Positions 1 to 10,939 of a DNA stretch of 64,000 nucleotides are shown one piece after another. The position numbers were made by a program, and so were the translations under genes. Origin of the DNA: Carposina sasakii (Eukaryota > Arthropoda > Insecta > Lepidoptera > Carposinidae); assembly GCA_014607495.2 (NCBI GenBank), contig CP053152.1, positions 8,370,001 through 8,434,000 of the forward strand, in the 5' to 3' direction. Numbering within the stretch: the stretch's first letter is position 1; each line of letters opens with the position of its first letter. The notes below the pieces were generated by a model. It did no database searches, was not told the origin of the DNA, and saw only the letters and a list, made by a program, of their open reading frames with translations.

Positions 1-261
1 TACATAAGGGACAGGCATCGTAAGATACGAGAGCTTTCGTCGTCAGTAGGACGCTCCGCCACAAGGAGCGGCGGCGGCGCGGCCACGACCGTCTTACCGC
101 TGTACGCACCCACGCGTCAGCAACCCGTGTTAAGTGATAGTGGTAGTGGACTTGCAAACTCAGTGAGCATAGCTTCAAGTAATAGAGGCATTTCACCTCC
201 TAAACCACCGCGATCGGTGATTCCGACTGAATTGTACGGTGAAAGTGCCCCTAATAATTAG
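1..261 (+). CDS. 3'-terminal exon of an unidentified protein with a Pro/Ser-rich tail
   Basis: Frame 1 is open from the first base to a TAG at 259-261, giving 86 residues with no stop. There is no initiating ATG, so this is the end of a coding exon whose start lies outside the window. The piece opens with a basic stretch (RDRHRKIRE), then a Ser/Gly/Ala-rich part, and ends with a proline-rich motif (ISPPKPPRS) and the C-terminus LYGESAPNN. PPKPP resembles an SH3-binding ligand, and the composition suits a cytoplasmic tail or disordered terminus. I do not recognise the family. Codon use and GC content are much higher than in the DNA that follows, which supports real coding sequence. Confidence 0.6.
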   Translation, partial: YIRDRHRKIRELSSSVGRSATRSGGGAATTVLPLYAPTRQQPVLSDSGSGLANSVSIASSNRGISPPKPPRSVIPTELYGESAPNN

Positions 262-744
262 CATAGCAGTGTAGTGAAATTAGTTTTTATAAACATTTAG
301 ATTATTTACATATTTTTTAAGATGTTCACAATATTTTATTTAATTAAATTAAGCTAGCTTGTTTTTAAAATAATAATTCATACCATTTAGTAATAATTCC
401 ATCAGCTTTATTTGAATTTGCTTTATGTACCATTTAATATTTAAGCTCTTTCTTTTTCTTTCGAGTTGGCAAGATGTACGGGTTACCGTACATTGTTATG
501 TCACCTATCGACAGATCAATATTTCGTAATAAGTCTCTCTTCGTCATTTGTATAGTATTGTCTATATAGCATATCTTGTATTAGCGAACTACATAGCATT
601 ATAATATATTAAATTCAGTGTTCAACATTCACTCAACGGGTTCAGTTGTATTTATCTCTTATGAGTTGACGACTTCCCTCAGCATTAGCATAGCATAGCA
701 TCATAGCATTAACTAGCAACTTTATTGTACGAGTGCCAAACCGT
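262..744. other. 3' UTR and intergenic DNA
   Basis: AT-rich sequence after the stop at 261. It probably holds the 3' UTR of the upstream gene, but no single poly(A) signal stands out. No coding potential seen. Confidence 0.4.
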
Positions 745-1935
745 ACAAAAACATTTATCGTTCTTATGCTCAGCTTCAAAGGGCCATGGAAAAACTTGTG
801 CAAATAAAATAAAAGATATTTAATAGTTATTTAGTTGTTAAATAAAATAAAACACTAAAGCATTTAAAACAACGTTTCTTATTTGTACGTATGCAATAGT
901 GGTATGAAATATAAGTATTCATAATTATGTACTCGTAAATATACCAATTTACATTCCAGGTCTTTAGGATCACGGACAATATCACAATGGCTAAAACCAT
1001 CCTTTTTTATTTTGTAAATGTGTAATGTAAATTGTACAAATTTTATGTTACCTATTTTTAGGTCAATACAAATTCCATTGGGTTCTCTGCAATTATTCCT
1101 ACTTTTCTTTAGAAACGGATAATCTTCACTTATTAATTATTATTAATTATTATGTATCCACCATAAAAATTAGCTGTTTAACAGAACTCAGTTGACCTTC
1201 AAAAATGCAAGCATTACATTGATTCACGTTTATGCTACTTAGCAATACTAGGCATTTCCTTACTAGTTAAAAGTGCTATTAAATAACGAAGGGCACTAAA
1301 AACAGCCCAAACCTGTAGAATGGAATTACGGTGCATTATAATAGCACAAGTTTATGCTATTATGCAGCATTAGGCATTATCTTACTATTTAAAAATGCTA
1401 TTGTAGACCCTTAGACATCAAAAACAGCTAAAAGCTGTATGGCGGATTTACATGACATAATGGTTTATGTTTATGCTACTAAACAGCATTGAGCATTTAT
1501 ATCCTACTTAAAAATGCAATTGTAGAGCCAAATGTACTAAAAACAGCTGAAAGCTGCTTTGTGTATTGATGCACTAAAACTGCAGGCATTACAAAATCAT
1601 TTTGATATGCAATTATCCACCCCTTGTACAGTGTAAAGCATCATAATGGTTTCAAAATGCTCATATAAAGCATCAAGATGCTCGGTAAACTCATATAAGA
1701 GTTTCTACGAACCTTAAGTTCTACATAAGTTAATTATCCGTTTGTTGAAATGCTTCCTGTGTTACTTGGGTTGTTCGTGGTAGAAATGTCATTGAATGAA
1801 ATGTGAATTAAAATTAAATTGTGAGAACACTCAACTTTTTTTCCCGTCTAGTTTTTCAAGGTCAAATTGGTCAAATTTTCGGGAGGCAGTTTTTAGTAAG
1901 AAGCGCTGTTTCCAGCTTGTATACTTTTTATGGTT
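745..1935 (+). repeat. 1.2-kb interspersed repeat, copy 1 (near-identical to 62102-63305)
   Basis: This block matches 62102-63305 almost base for base, in the same orientation, with only scattered substitutions and small indels. A shorter deleted relative lies at 34155-34860 and another at 44930-45170. It is non-coding. Its middle (about 1205-1600) is built from three imperfect units of roughly 120 bp. Each contains a 'tttatgcta..' start, a 'gcatt..taggcatt' core and an 'actaaaaacagc..agctgt' end. No terminal inverted repeats were recognised. A non-autonomous mobile element is the simplest reading. Confidence 0.75.
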
Positions 1936-2795
1936 TATCTCTACGGGTTTATCCTAAAAAAAGAGCATGAGGAATACAGCATCCATACAGCCATTGTTTT
2001 TAGTACTGATGATTTCTGAATTTATTATTGATGATAACGATGATGAATGGAAACATCGGGAAAATTCTCAAAACGAGTGTAAAATTAGTCAAAATCAAAA
2101 AGACTTGCGAAAACAACATACCTACATGACCCCACGAAGAAACGGACACATACAAATAAATTTTAGGGACTGCTAGGGAGCACAAAGAACGGATTTCCCG
2201 TAATTCCCACGGGAACTGGACAAATGGAAACGTCGGGAAAATTCTCAAAAAGGAGTGTAAAATTAGTCAAAATCAAAAAGACTTGCGAAAACAACATACC
2301 TACATGACCCCACGAAGAAACAGACACATACAAATAAATTTACAAAGAACTGATTTCCCGTAAATCCCAATGACAAATGGGAATTCCCAATTTTAACGAA
2401 AACCATTTGACACAATATAATGATGAAATTTGGTAGGGAGTGTGACGAGGCACTGAGAACGTATTTCTCGAAATTTCCACCTGAACGGGACAAGCGGGAA
2501 TTCCATTCTTTACGAAAACCGATATAAATATAAAGCAGAAATCGGGCATGTATATTCTAGGGAGTGCGAGGAAGCACTAAGAACAGATTTCCCGAAATTC
2601 CCACGGAAACGGAACAAACGGGAATTCCCAATTTTTTCGCAAACCACTTGACACATAATGATGAAATATGACAGGTATATTCGGTAGGGAGTGTAAGGAA
2701 GCACTATGGACATATTTCTCGAAATTCCCACGGGAACGGGACAAACGGGAATTCCAAATTTTAGAGAATATGTACCGATGCGAAGCGAGGGCGGG
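1929..2795 (-). repeat. Composite element with 'gggaattccc' units
   Basis: It starts with a ~140-bp module (gagcatgaggaatacagcat, then atgatgaatggaaac) also found at 17680-17830 and, reversed, at 35035-35150. That module is followed by degenerate units containing 'cccgaaattcccacgggaac' and 'gaattccc..ttttacgaaaacc'. It ends at the motif 'gcgaagcgagggcgggcc', then 'actag'. The same composite recurs at 17680-18740. The short ORFs inside are chance translations of the repeat units. Confidence 0.7.
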
Positions 2796-2852
2796 CCACT
2801 AGTTATTTTATAAATTAATAATTATAATGTAATAATTTATGAATAACTTGTG

Positions 2853-3110
2853 CTGTATATGCCGCGTGGTGCCGGCAGAGTAGAATTCGTACCACCCCAT
2901 GTCTGCCCGTGTGTATCGTACGAGGCGATTAAGGGTTTCCCGGAGGTGGGAACGTGTTGACAACATAGTCCAAAATACAAACTGCGGTCACCAACCCGCC
3001 TGCCCAGCGTGGTGACAATGGGCAAAACCCCCCCATGGCAGTCTTGTAGCGTGCCCTGAGAAGGCCTACGTCCAGCAGTGGACTGCAATAGGCTGATGAT
3101 GATGATGAAC
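2853..3110 (+). repeat. SINE/LINE-tail retroposon fragment
   Basis: GC-rich block in AT-rich surroundings. It ends with 'ggcctacgtccagcagtgg', then 'actgcaataggctg' and a (atg)n tail. This end is typical of lepidopteran SINE/LINE 3' ends and recurs in diverged form near 42900-42975 and 47715-47765. Confidence 0.65.
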
Positions 3111-3129
3111 TTGTACTGAAGCCGGTCTT

Positions 3130-3300
3130 CACTAGAATACATCAGCTGCATCCCTTTTGTTCATGCATAAGAGTCGACTAAGGAATTTAGTGGCATTCTC
3201 TCAGTCGATGAGCTAGCAACTTGACAAACCAATATTCTAAACGTGCCTGTAGGATCTCATTCTAGTTCTGGCTACTTTATTTATCAGAACACAGACGTGT
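3130..3300 (+). repeat. Interspersed repeat fragment shared with 47450-47600
   Basis: 'agaatacatcagctgcat' followed by related sequence through 'tctggctac' recurs at 47453-47600 next to another 'gttcagcagtggac' tail. This is probably one retroposon family. No coding sequence. Confidence 0.45.
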
Positions 3301-3558
3301 GTATAATAATCACAGATATGATAATACTAATATATTGTTGCCTGGAGAAAAATAATCGATTGATGACATCACTGGCCGCTGCCTATTGGTCGTGGCAAGT
3401 CCCTATTGGCCGCGTAATGAACAAGCAGAACCGACAAGATGGTGCGTGTAAATTGTATTATTGATTAATACAGTCTTCAATCAAAACTAGAGGTGTTTCA
3501 ATAGTATGTAAAAATAAACGATCATAAATTTCACGCCATATTCTACCTATATACTAAC

Positions 3559-6500
3559 CTTGAAATCATGTATTCTTGGCCCGAAGTTGATACGTCCATG
3601 ATTTTCGACCAGTAGAGATAGAACAGAACCGGGTTTTGCATTCAGTGATAACTTACGGTATTTGCACATACGACTTATGAAGCCTTGAAATTTCTGAAAA
3701 ATGTTTTTAGACAAACGTTTTAGTATGGAGCAAAATTGCTAATTGGATAGTAGGATTAGTAGGCAGTACCTAAGTTGAAAACATTTACTTACGTTGTTAA
3801 CAAAAATATAGACTACGTCCCGAGGCTCATATATATGCAATATGCCATTAGTCTCACTTAATGTAGTCTCATACAACACTAGTCCCGCACGTTGGTGTAA
3901 ATGTTCAAACGTTGGCAGAGCAGACCCCTGCACTCTTGGGTAGGCTTTGCTCAAGATGTCGCGACCTGCTTTGTCCAGGAGTGATATGCGAGGGGTAAGA
4001 GTCACCTCCCCGTAGTCGCCCTTAGGTGCAGGCTCTGGGCGCGGTAAATGCTTTATATTCCGGTTTTGAGGGTGCTGTAAAAACACAATTTACGCATTAA
4101 GAATGAATTAGTTAAACGTAGTGCTATTAACGCTATTCTCCATCTTATTTACCACTGATTGAGATTAAAGTCAAACAGTTTTTTTTTGTACACTTTACAA
4201 CACATTAACTTAGTCCCACATTAAGACCCATAAGGTCTTGTGTCGTGGGCACTTAGCAACGGTATAAAAATACATAGATAAGTATAGAAACAGCCATGAC
4301 TCGGAAACAAACATCAATATTCATCATATCGATGTTTGCACCTGCCGGGATTCGAACCCAGGACCTATGGCGTTGCAGGCAGGGTCACTACCTACTACAC
4401 CAATCGGCCGTCAAACAATTTACTCAATCGTGTAGTAAGATGAAAAGATGAGGATATAGATAGATATTTTAAATTATTCATTACCTGAAGTAGAAAGTCA
4501 CGAACGGCATAATACTTTGGAGTAGGGTCGCCCGCCTCGTTCAGCGGCGCATCATAGTCATAAGAAGTTATATCTGGACGATAGTCCAACCTGCTTTGCT
4601 GATTTGCTCCTGAAAAATATCTTATGGTAACGCAGTTGCAATTTATACCTCTATTTCTTGGAAAAATAATCATAAGAGCTCAATAAAAATGGTATTGGTT
4701 AGGTTTTTATACGGAAATATCCATTCAAATACAAACCAGCAGTAAATTCAAAGTTAGTTCCGCCAAAGAACATGTAGAAGTTGAAATTGAAATTGTTGTT
4801 GATCATGTCGCGAAGTGTGTCGACGACCAGGTCCGTGGCAACCCGGGCAGGGCGCTCGCCCCAGTGGGTCAGCCAGCCCGGGTAGTATTCTGAGTTCATC
4901 ATCGGCCCTTGAGGCAACACCGTTCGGAGCACTCGGACAGCTTCTTTCATATCTTGCCCCGGACCTATAAACATGTTTACGAGTATGTCAATTTTTTTTA
5001 TTCATCCATGTCATTTAAGCAAATTTATTTATGTGGATGATGATGGTATTTTTAGAAGTATTTATATCGAAAGATCACAATTAAGTTAGTGTTGGTATGT
5101 AGGAACACTTATTATTCCATTTTCCTGTAGAATGAAGGAATTAAGTAAGTAGACTTAAAAATTACCGAAGTCAGCAGTACTGAGGACGCCCCCAATGGTG
5201 CCCTTGGCCAGACTCTCCAGCATGTTTCCGTCGGTGGTGTACAGCAGGGCGTTAGTGCCGACATGTTGCAGGATGAGGTCACGCATAGCTTCCTTGTATG
5301 CCTTGTCCGAGCCGTAGCTGCCGTATTCATTCTCTACCTACGAAACGTGGAAAAGTTGATATACTTATATCGTTTAATAGATTCAAAAATATAAGACAAT
5401 TAGACGGCAACGATGAAACATAAGGAACATGGCATGCGAATGGGGTACTTACGTAACTGAATAGGATAATCTACTTACTTGAACTAATATAATTGGCCCT
5501 CCATTTCCGAACAAAAGTGGCTTCATTTCAGAAAATAGTTTTTCAAGCCATATTTTTGATTCATTCATAAAATCTATGGATAAAATATTTAATTAATAAA
5601 CGCAATTATACATTTACTAATTTTAGTTAGGTAAAACATCTTAATAACCTTTGTCTGTAGAGCGCAGTTTTATGTCAGGATACTTGCCAAGCAACCAATA
5701 TGGAAAACCACCCTGGAATAATATTTCAGTAGGTATTATAATAAGTAGGCTGCCAGAGGGGAGACATCTCGACAAGCGTAACGAACGTAGGACGCCCTCT
5801 GGCAAGATGGACCGATGACTTGAAAAGGGCGGCTGATAGTAACTGAATGGCGAAAATAGGAGATCCAGCCTTGTAGAAGGCCTAAGGTGGTAAAGGTGTC
5901 ATCATTTCAAATCGAATCAAAATAATTATATTCACAACTTTAGGCAACTATTAGGCAAACAATAACTTAGTTAATTCCTTATCATTTCACCACAAACATG
6001 CATTACGACCTTGTGAAAAACAATCTTCTATAAAAAGACATCAACGTGCGCATCAGGCGCATAGAGTAAACTTTTTACATACTTATTAATAATTTTAACA
6101 TTACATACATAGTACAAGAATTAATTGAAAATATAATCCTTGGCGGTCAGGTAAGAGAGTAGAGCATACCAAATCCCTTTCAGCACAAATATAGGGTCCC
6201 GGACGCAGCAGCACGTGGAGTCCTTCCTCAGCAGCGAGCCTCACGAAGCGCGCCACATCGCGGTCGCCGTCGAACCGATACTGCCGCTCCTCCGGCTCAT
6301 GGAAACTCCATTCTACATAGCTAGAGATAAATCTTTATTGCGAACCTCCGCTAGATATAAAAATAATGTAACAAATTTATCTACTAATACAACTAATACA
6401 TATTAAATATCTAAAATTATATATATACATATTAAATATTTTTTGGAGTCGGTGCCAGCCTAGTTAACATAGTTTGTTGTGTTGATAGACGCGCGCGGCT

Positions 6501-9500
6501 GGCAAAGCCACACACAACAACATACAATACGGTGTAGTAGGCAGGGCACGCGGTAATGCAATTTCCTATTTTTGGTTTTACTATGAATTTTAGTGTCGGT
6601 CAGTTTTCTTAATTACATTAATTTGTTTGGCTGGCACCGACTCCAAAAAATAAGTGATAATTATAAATAGTTAAAGATGACTTTGTTAAAGTATTAGGTA
6701 TTAAGTTGTAAATATTTAAATAATTTTAGATATTTAATATGTATTAATTAGATAAATTAGTTACGTTATTTATCGCTTTTTAGTTAAAGTTTGAAGTCGA
6801 TATTTTTTTTTTAAGTTAGTTTATTTCTCGATTTTTAGTTGTGTTAATGCGTTGTGGACTTAAATAGATGCTAGTTTATACAGAGTGATTTTTGGTCGTC
6901 AACGTTCCCGAAAACTACGTAATCTTCTCATCATCACGATCATTTTTCTCCTTGGAAGCATACCTGGGAAGTGTCTGGTTTCCAAAATATTAGGGTCCAA
7001 AGTTGAGTAAATAGACTGCGTTTTTCTGCATAAATGCACATAGACGCGCGTAGCAAGATTTTTTCACGAGCAATAATTAATATCTGTCTATGAAAAAAAC
7101 TAGCATAAACACTGGACACTATAAATTTCGCCCGATCAAGTAATAAAAAAATTGTTTCAAAAAAATTTACATGTCTCAGCATTTTTTTTGCCATAAACTT
7201 ACTTTATTTGATGTATAGAATACGTACCCTTAGTTAAGGCTGGCAACGAAAAAACACCCTGTATACTTAAGGATTTCATCGTTACCATCTCAGGAGTAGT
7301 ACCTACCCGTATAAGTATCACGTTATTCCTACATATATAGTTTCCATCGACCAATTGCAGTACTGTCTCCCGACTCCTAACCGTTAAGGAGTTCTTTAGC
7401 TTTATCATCAGCACAGCAGCATCAGATGTTGATTCAAGTAACATGTTAGCCCTACATACTACTAAATAGTTTTCATTGACTAATTGCAGTACTGTCTCCC
7501 AACTCCTAACCATTAAGGAGTTCTGTAGCTTCGTCATCAGCACAGAACCATCAGATGTTAATTCAAGTATACCTCACAAGCGACAAGTTAGCCCTACATA
7601 CTACTAAATAGTTTCCATTGACCAATTGCAGTACTGTCTCCCGTGCATCAGCACAGCAGCATTAGATGTTGACACCCTGAAGCATATACCTGAGTAAGAC
7701 ATGATTACGTAACAAAAACACCATACGAGCATACAATTTTCGGTGGTTGCCTTAGATTTCTCCTGGATCCCATCATCAGATCCTGACCTGGTGAAAATGG
7801 GACCACCTCAGAAGTGAACTCTATCGAACAAAAAAAATATTGAAATCCCTCTATAATTGACGGAAATATCGGTGAACATACATTAAAAAAAATATATACA
7901 TAGGTACAGACGAATTGAGAACCTCCTCCTTTTTTTGAAGTCGGTTAAAAAGAAAGGTAGTCTACACGGTGCGATATAAGTAATAAGATCGGTGCAAAGG
8001 TGTGTTTCGGGATATCCAGAATCAGACATTGGGCCCGAAGATTTTCCGCCTGCGTTATCCACTTTAATGTTACTGTTTTGACTAGGACACTAAGTTGGTG
8101 TATACAAATTGTACTGTACTGTCGAGAAACTTCTTCTATACATATAATAAAATTGTAACGGTTCGATTTCTGTACATAGAAAATATATTTAAAATATTAT
8201 TATAATGGGCGGCCTTTATACTCGTACACGCAAGAGAACCCAAAACAATATTTTACCATTTTGTCCGTTTGTCCGTATATCTGTATGTTTGTGCTCGCTA
8301 ATAAAAACGGCTAAACCGATTTCGATGCAGTTTTCAGAAATATATTGTGACAGGTCCCACTTAACATAAAGGCTACTTTTTATCCCGGGAAAATATTTTT
8401 AATATTTTGATGTTTTTTTCTGCAGTCCACGCGGACGGAGTCGCGGGCGTCCACTAGTGTGAAATAGTTTTACTTTGTGTCTGTTGTATTGCCTTAATAA
8501 ATAAATGAATAATTAGCTATTCTGATTATACCTTCTTAAATATGCCCGAGAAAAATATTTACAGAGGTAAAACCGAATCAAAAATTAGCCTAGACCAAGT
8601 CCATTATTGTCCATACTCGAACCTAGATTTTCCACTACATCCTAAGTTAGGTACATCTAAGATCATTCAGCCCCTTATATACTGAAAAAGAAACACTCAA
8701 TGGGAGTGTGCCTAACTTACGCATTCCATTAATAGCTAAGTACCTACTACATATAAATATGTTAATCTATTTTTTCCATTATTGTCCATACTCGAACCTA
8801 CATTTTCCACTACATCCTACATCTAAGATCGTTCAGCCCCTTATATACTGAAAAAGAAACACTCAATGGGAGTGTGCCTAACTTAGGTACGCATTCCATT
8901 AACAGCTAAGTATGTTAATCTATTTTTTCCGATAATTTTTCTACTAATTCGGAATTATTTTTTTTACAATCAGCTAGGCATACATTTGACCGCCATCGTG
9001 CCTGATGTTAAGCAAGATCCGACCTAAGGTTTGCCTAGAAAGTGCCTATTAACTCTAGCTTTGAAGAGACCAATGTTGTAGTGCTCGGGAAATACATCGG
9101 CAGGAAGGGCATTCCACTCCTTAGCCGTTCGCATTACAAACGAGTTAACTCGTAACGTTTGGTATGAATGGGTGGAATATCAACAACATAATAAGGGTGA
9201 TATGATAGTCTGGTCCGAAGGTGAAAAGGGTTTTAATAAAGGTATAATGAATTAATAACTTTTATTACAGTTTTCTCCGAACTACGAATAAATACAGGGT
9301 GTTTTTTCGTTGCCACCATTAACGAAGGGTATGTACTCTATACATCAAATAAAGTAAGTTTATGCCAAAAAAATGCTGGGAAACAATGTAAATTTTTTTG
9401 GTTTTTTTTTTATTTTATCGGGCGAAATTTATAGTGTCCAGTGTTTATGCTAGTTTTTTCATAGACAGATATTAATTATTTCTCGTGAAAAAATCTTGCT

Positions 9501-10927
9501 ATACGCGTCAATGTGCATTTATGCAGAAAAACGCAGTCTATTTACTCATCTTTGGACCCTAATATTTTGGAAACCAGACACTTCCCATTTATGCTTCCAT
9601 GGAGAAAAATGATCGTGATGATGAGGATATTCCATAGTTTTCGAGAACGTTGACGACCAAAAATCACCTGTATAATAGTATAAGAATGGAAAAGGGGGCA
9701 ACAAGTTTACGCAGACAAAGTCGCAGGTGAAAAGCTACTAATCAATAAAGAACATTAATTTTTGACCGATCATAAAATTAGAAATTGCATAATTTTATTT
9801 CCTTGCGTTAATGCAATAAAATATTCCGATACATACGTAGAAACGGAATTGAGTCCAGCAGCTTTCAGCTTCTGCAGTCTATCTCTCCAATAGGCTGCCG
9901 GCAACCGGAAGTAGTGCAGGGAACCGGACATTATTTTTAAAGTCTGTCCATCTAACTTGAAGTCATCTCCAGTTATGTTTATGTTGTGTGCTTTCTGTAA
10001 TTTTTCGTACATATCAAACTCTAGTCTTCCGTCTAGGTTCATATGTTTTTATAAATAAAATGGGATAAAATTATTAATAAAGAAATGGAAAAAATTCCTC
10101 ACCCGAGTGGGAATCGAACCCACGACCTGTGCATACCGTGCTAGCGCTCTAACCACTGAGCTACCGGGTCAATTACTCGGTTGACGAATTTTACCATCAC
10201 TTTTCTAAATTACATATTGGCAACGTTATTTTTCATCCCGATAGCTATACACTAGCCAAAAATAAAATGGGACATTCAGAACTGCAGGATCATAGTTAAA
10301 TGGATATACATACAAATATTTTTCGTTTTACATTGACACCTCATTATTTTTGAACTGACTCATTTGATACAATACCTATGCTATGTAATCGTAATCAGAC
10401 ATATATTCAGAATTCCCGAAGGACATGAATTCTCAGGATTAACTTAAAAATTAAGTGATATAGAAAAAATACACTTGTGTCCGCGGCAATTTACATCCCA
10501 TGCAATTTGAAGCGAAACAACAGATTATTTCCATTAGCGACATACAAAACCATCACAACTTTTTTCCCTAAATAATAGAGGTCAGTTTAGCTGTATTAGC
10601 AAAAATTTGGTAAGATCTAAGGTAAGCGTCAAATAAACTAAACAAAAAATTTCATCGTTATTCAGAATTTTTAATTAATTTAATATCCCATATTGTATCT
10701 TCCTGCCATTGATTGTACAGGGTTATTATGTGTATGTACTTGTATGTTTTGTATGTATGTAACATATTAAAGTTATTCTAAGATACTTAATTAAAATGTG
10801 AATGACTTACTAATGGTGCATAATGCGTGTTGCTCTTGAGTTGGATGACGACGGGATCTCCGCTAAAGGCACAATGCACATAATATATGCAGGCGAACAC
10901 CACCGTGAGGACATCGTACTTCAACAT
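3559..10927 (-). CDS. Beta-galactosidase, glycoside hydrolase family 35 (secreted or lysosomal)
   Basis: Coding exons on the minus strand, 5' to 3': 10927-10811, 10018-9837, 6320-6170, 5712-5649, 5573-5479, 5337-5166, 4964-4737, 4609-4485, 4074-3793, 3693-3559. All have GT/AG borders and phases agree, giving 517 codons without a stop. Exon 1 encodes a signal peptide ([19 protein letters not shown]). GH35 hallmarks follow in order: [48 protein letters not shown], the acid/base glutamate in VENEYGSYG, the nucleophile glutamate in [23 protein letters not shown], and [18 protein letters not shown]. The C-terminal galactose-binding domains begin ([12 protein letters not shown]) but stop at a splice donor at 3558. 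About 120 further residues expected for the family are not found down to base 262. Members remove terminal beta-galactose. Both catalytic residues are intact. The start of exon 2 (10018) is chosen by phase. Confidence 0.92.
4190..4412 (-). repeat. tRNA-derived SINE
   Basis: Read on the minus strand, the element opens with a tRNA-like head containing an A box (ggccgattggtgtagtaggt) and a B box (ggttcgaatcc). A body follows with 'tttccgagtcatggctg' and a tail with 'gtgcccacgacacaagacc'. This is the common lepidopteran tRNA-SINE layout. It sits in the GH35 intron between exons 4485-4609 and 3793-4074. Confidence 0.85.
5750..5900 (+). pseudogene. Degenerate LINE (RTE-like) C-terminal fragment
   Basis: Plus-strand frame reads [18 protein letters not shown], a stop, MAKIGDPAL, a stop. 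The G-R-P-x-x-R-W-x-D-D-L-K pattern is the usual end of RTE/craniid-type non-LTR reverse transcriptase ORFs. Several stops show it is dead. It lies in the GH35 intron upstream of exon 5712-5649. Confidence 0.6.
6345..6785. mobile_element. Palindromic MITE with 24-bp perfect terminal repeats in its core
   Basis: The core (6437-6652) begins tattttttggagtcggtgcc and ends with its exact complement, ggcaccgactccaaaaaata. The surrounding arms (about 6345-6435 and 6700-6785: 'taatacatattaaatatcta' against its complement) are also inverted, so the whole block can fold back. There is no coding capacity. It lies just upstream of GH35 exon 6320-6170. Confidence 0.7.
6881..7261 (-). mobile_element. MITE family B, copy 1 (reverse)
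   Basis: Near-full copy of a ~375-bp family with ends 'cagggtgttttttcgttgcc' and 'ggtcgtcaacgttccc..cactctg'. Other copies lie at 9295-9670 and 24477-24842, with a truncated one at 24244-24476 and fragments near 28940-29015 and 39570-39675. Confidence 0.75.
7262..7680. repeat. Tandem repeat, ~3 units of 130-150 bp
   Basis: The block 'gtttccatcgaccaattgca', then 'gtactgtctcccgactcctaa' and 'catcagcacagcagcatcagatgtt', occurs starting near 7338, 7471 and 7611. Units are diverged, and the last is shortened. The minus-strand ORF over the first two units mirrors the repeat and has no recognisable domain. Confidence 0.6.
8195..8465 (-). repeat. 'ctagtggacgcccgcgac' family retroposon-like repeat, reverse copy
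   Basis: Ends in 'gcggacggagtcgcgggcgt', 'ccactagtg' and carries 'gctactttttatcccggga'. These motifs recur at 19030-19310, 32940-33200, 40485-40690 and 41625-41975. Very common non-coding repeat in Lepidoptera. Confidence 0.65.
8599..8938 (+). repeat. Tandem duplication of ~175 bp
   Basis: The segment starting 'ccattattgtccatactcga' at 8599 is repeated at 8779 with small deletions. Both copies contain 'gaaacactcaatgggagtgt' and end at 'gttaatctattttttcc'. Non-coding. Confidence 0.8.
9000..9230 (-). pseudogene. LINE reverse-transcriptase C-terminal fragment
   Basis: Minus-strand frame reads [20 protein letters not shown] and then [14 protein letters not shown] with a stop. It closely parallels the end of the LINE at 51720-53010 ([22 protein letters not shown]). 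This is the terminal part of a non-LTR retrotransposon ORF2, 5'-truncated. Confidence 0.75.
9295..9670 (+). mobile_element. MITE family B, copy 2
   Basis: Begins cagggtgttttttcgttgcc and ends 'gacgaccaaaaatcacctg'. Same family as 6881-7261 in the opposite orientation. Inserted in the GH35 intron before exon 10018-9837. Confidence 0.75.
10101..10169 (-). other. tRNA-like sequence (degenerate tRNA or SINE head)
   Basis: On the minus strand 69 nt show a D arm (gctcagtggttagagc), a T arm with B box (gtgggttcgattcccac) and a 6-bp acceptor stem (acccgg/tcgggt, one wobble pair). The anticodon arm between them does not pair and is one base short, so a functional tRNA is unlikely. A tRNA-derived SINE head or tRNA pseudogene fits better. 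Confidence 0.5.
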
Positions 10928-10939
10928 TATAAACTGAAA

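Noticed and set aside
3370..3450. Two ATTGG (inverted CCAAT) boxes followed by ATGGTGCGTG as a promoter and THAP-like start
   Set aside because: The frame ends after nine codons and lacks C-x4-C, and no downstream exon is visible.
6940..7194. 84-residue minus-strand ORF as a gene
   Set aside because: It lies wholly in MITE family B and is found in other copies with stops; no domain.
10101..10169. Functional tRNA gene on the minus strand
   Set aside because: D arm, T arm and acceptor stem pair, but the anticodon arm does not and is one base short.
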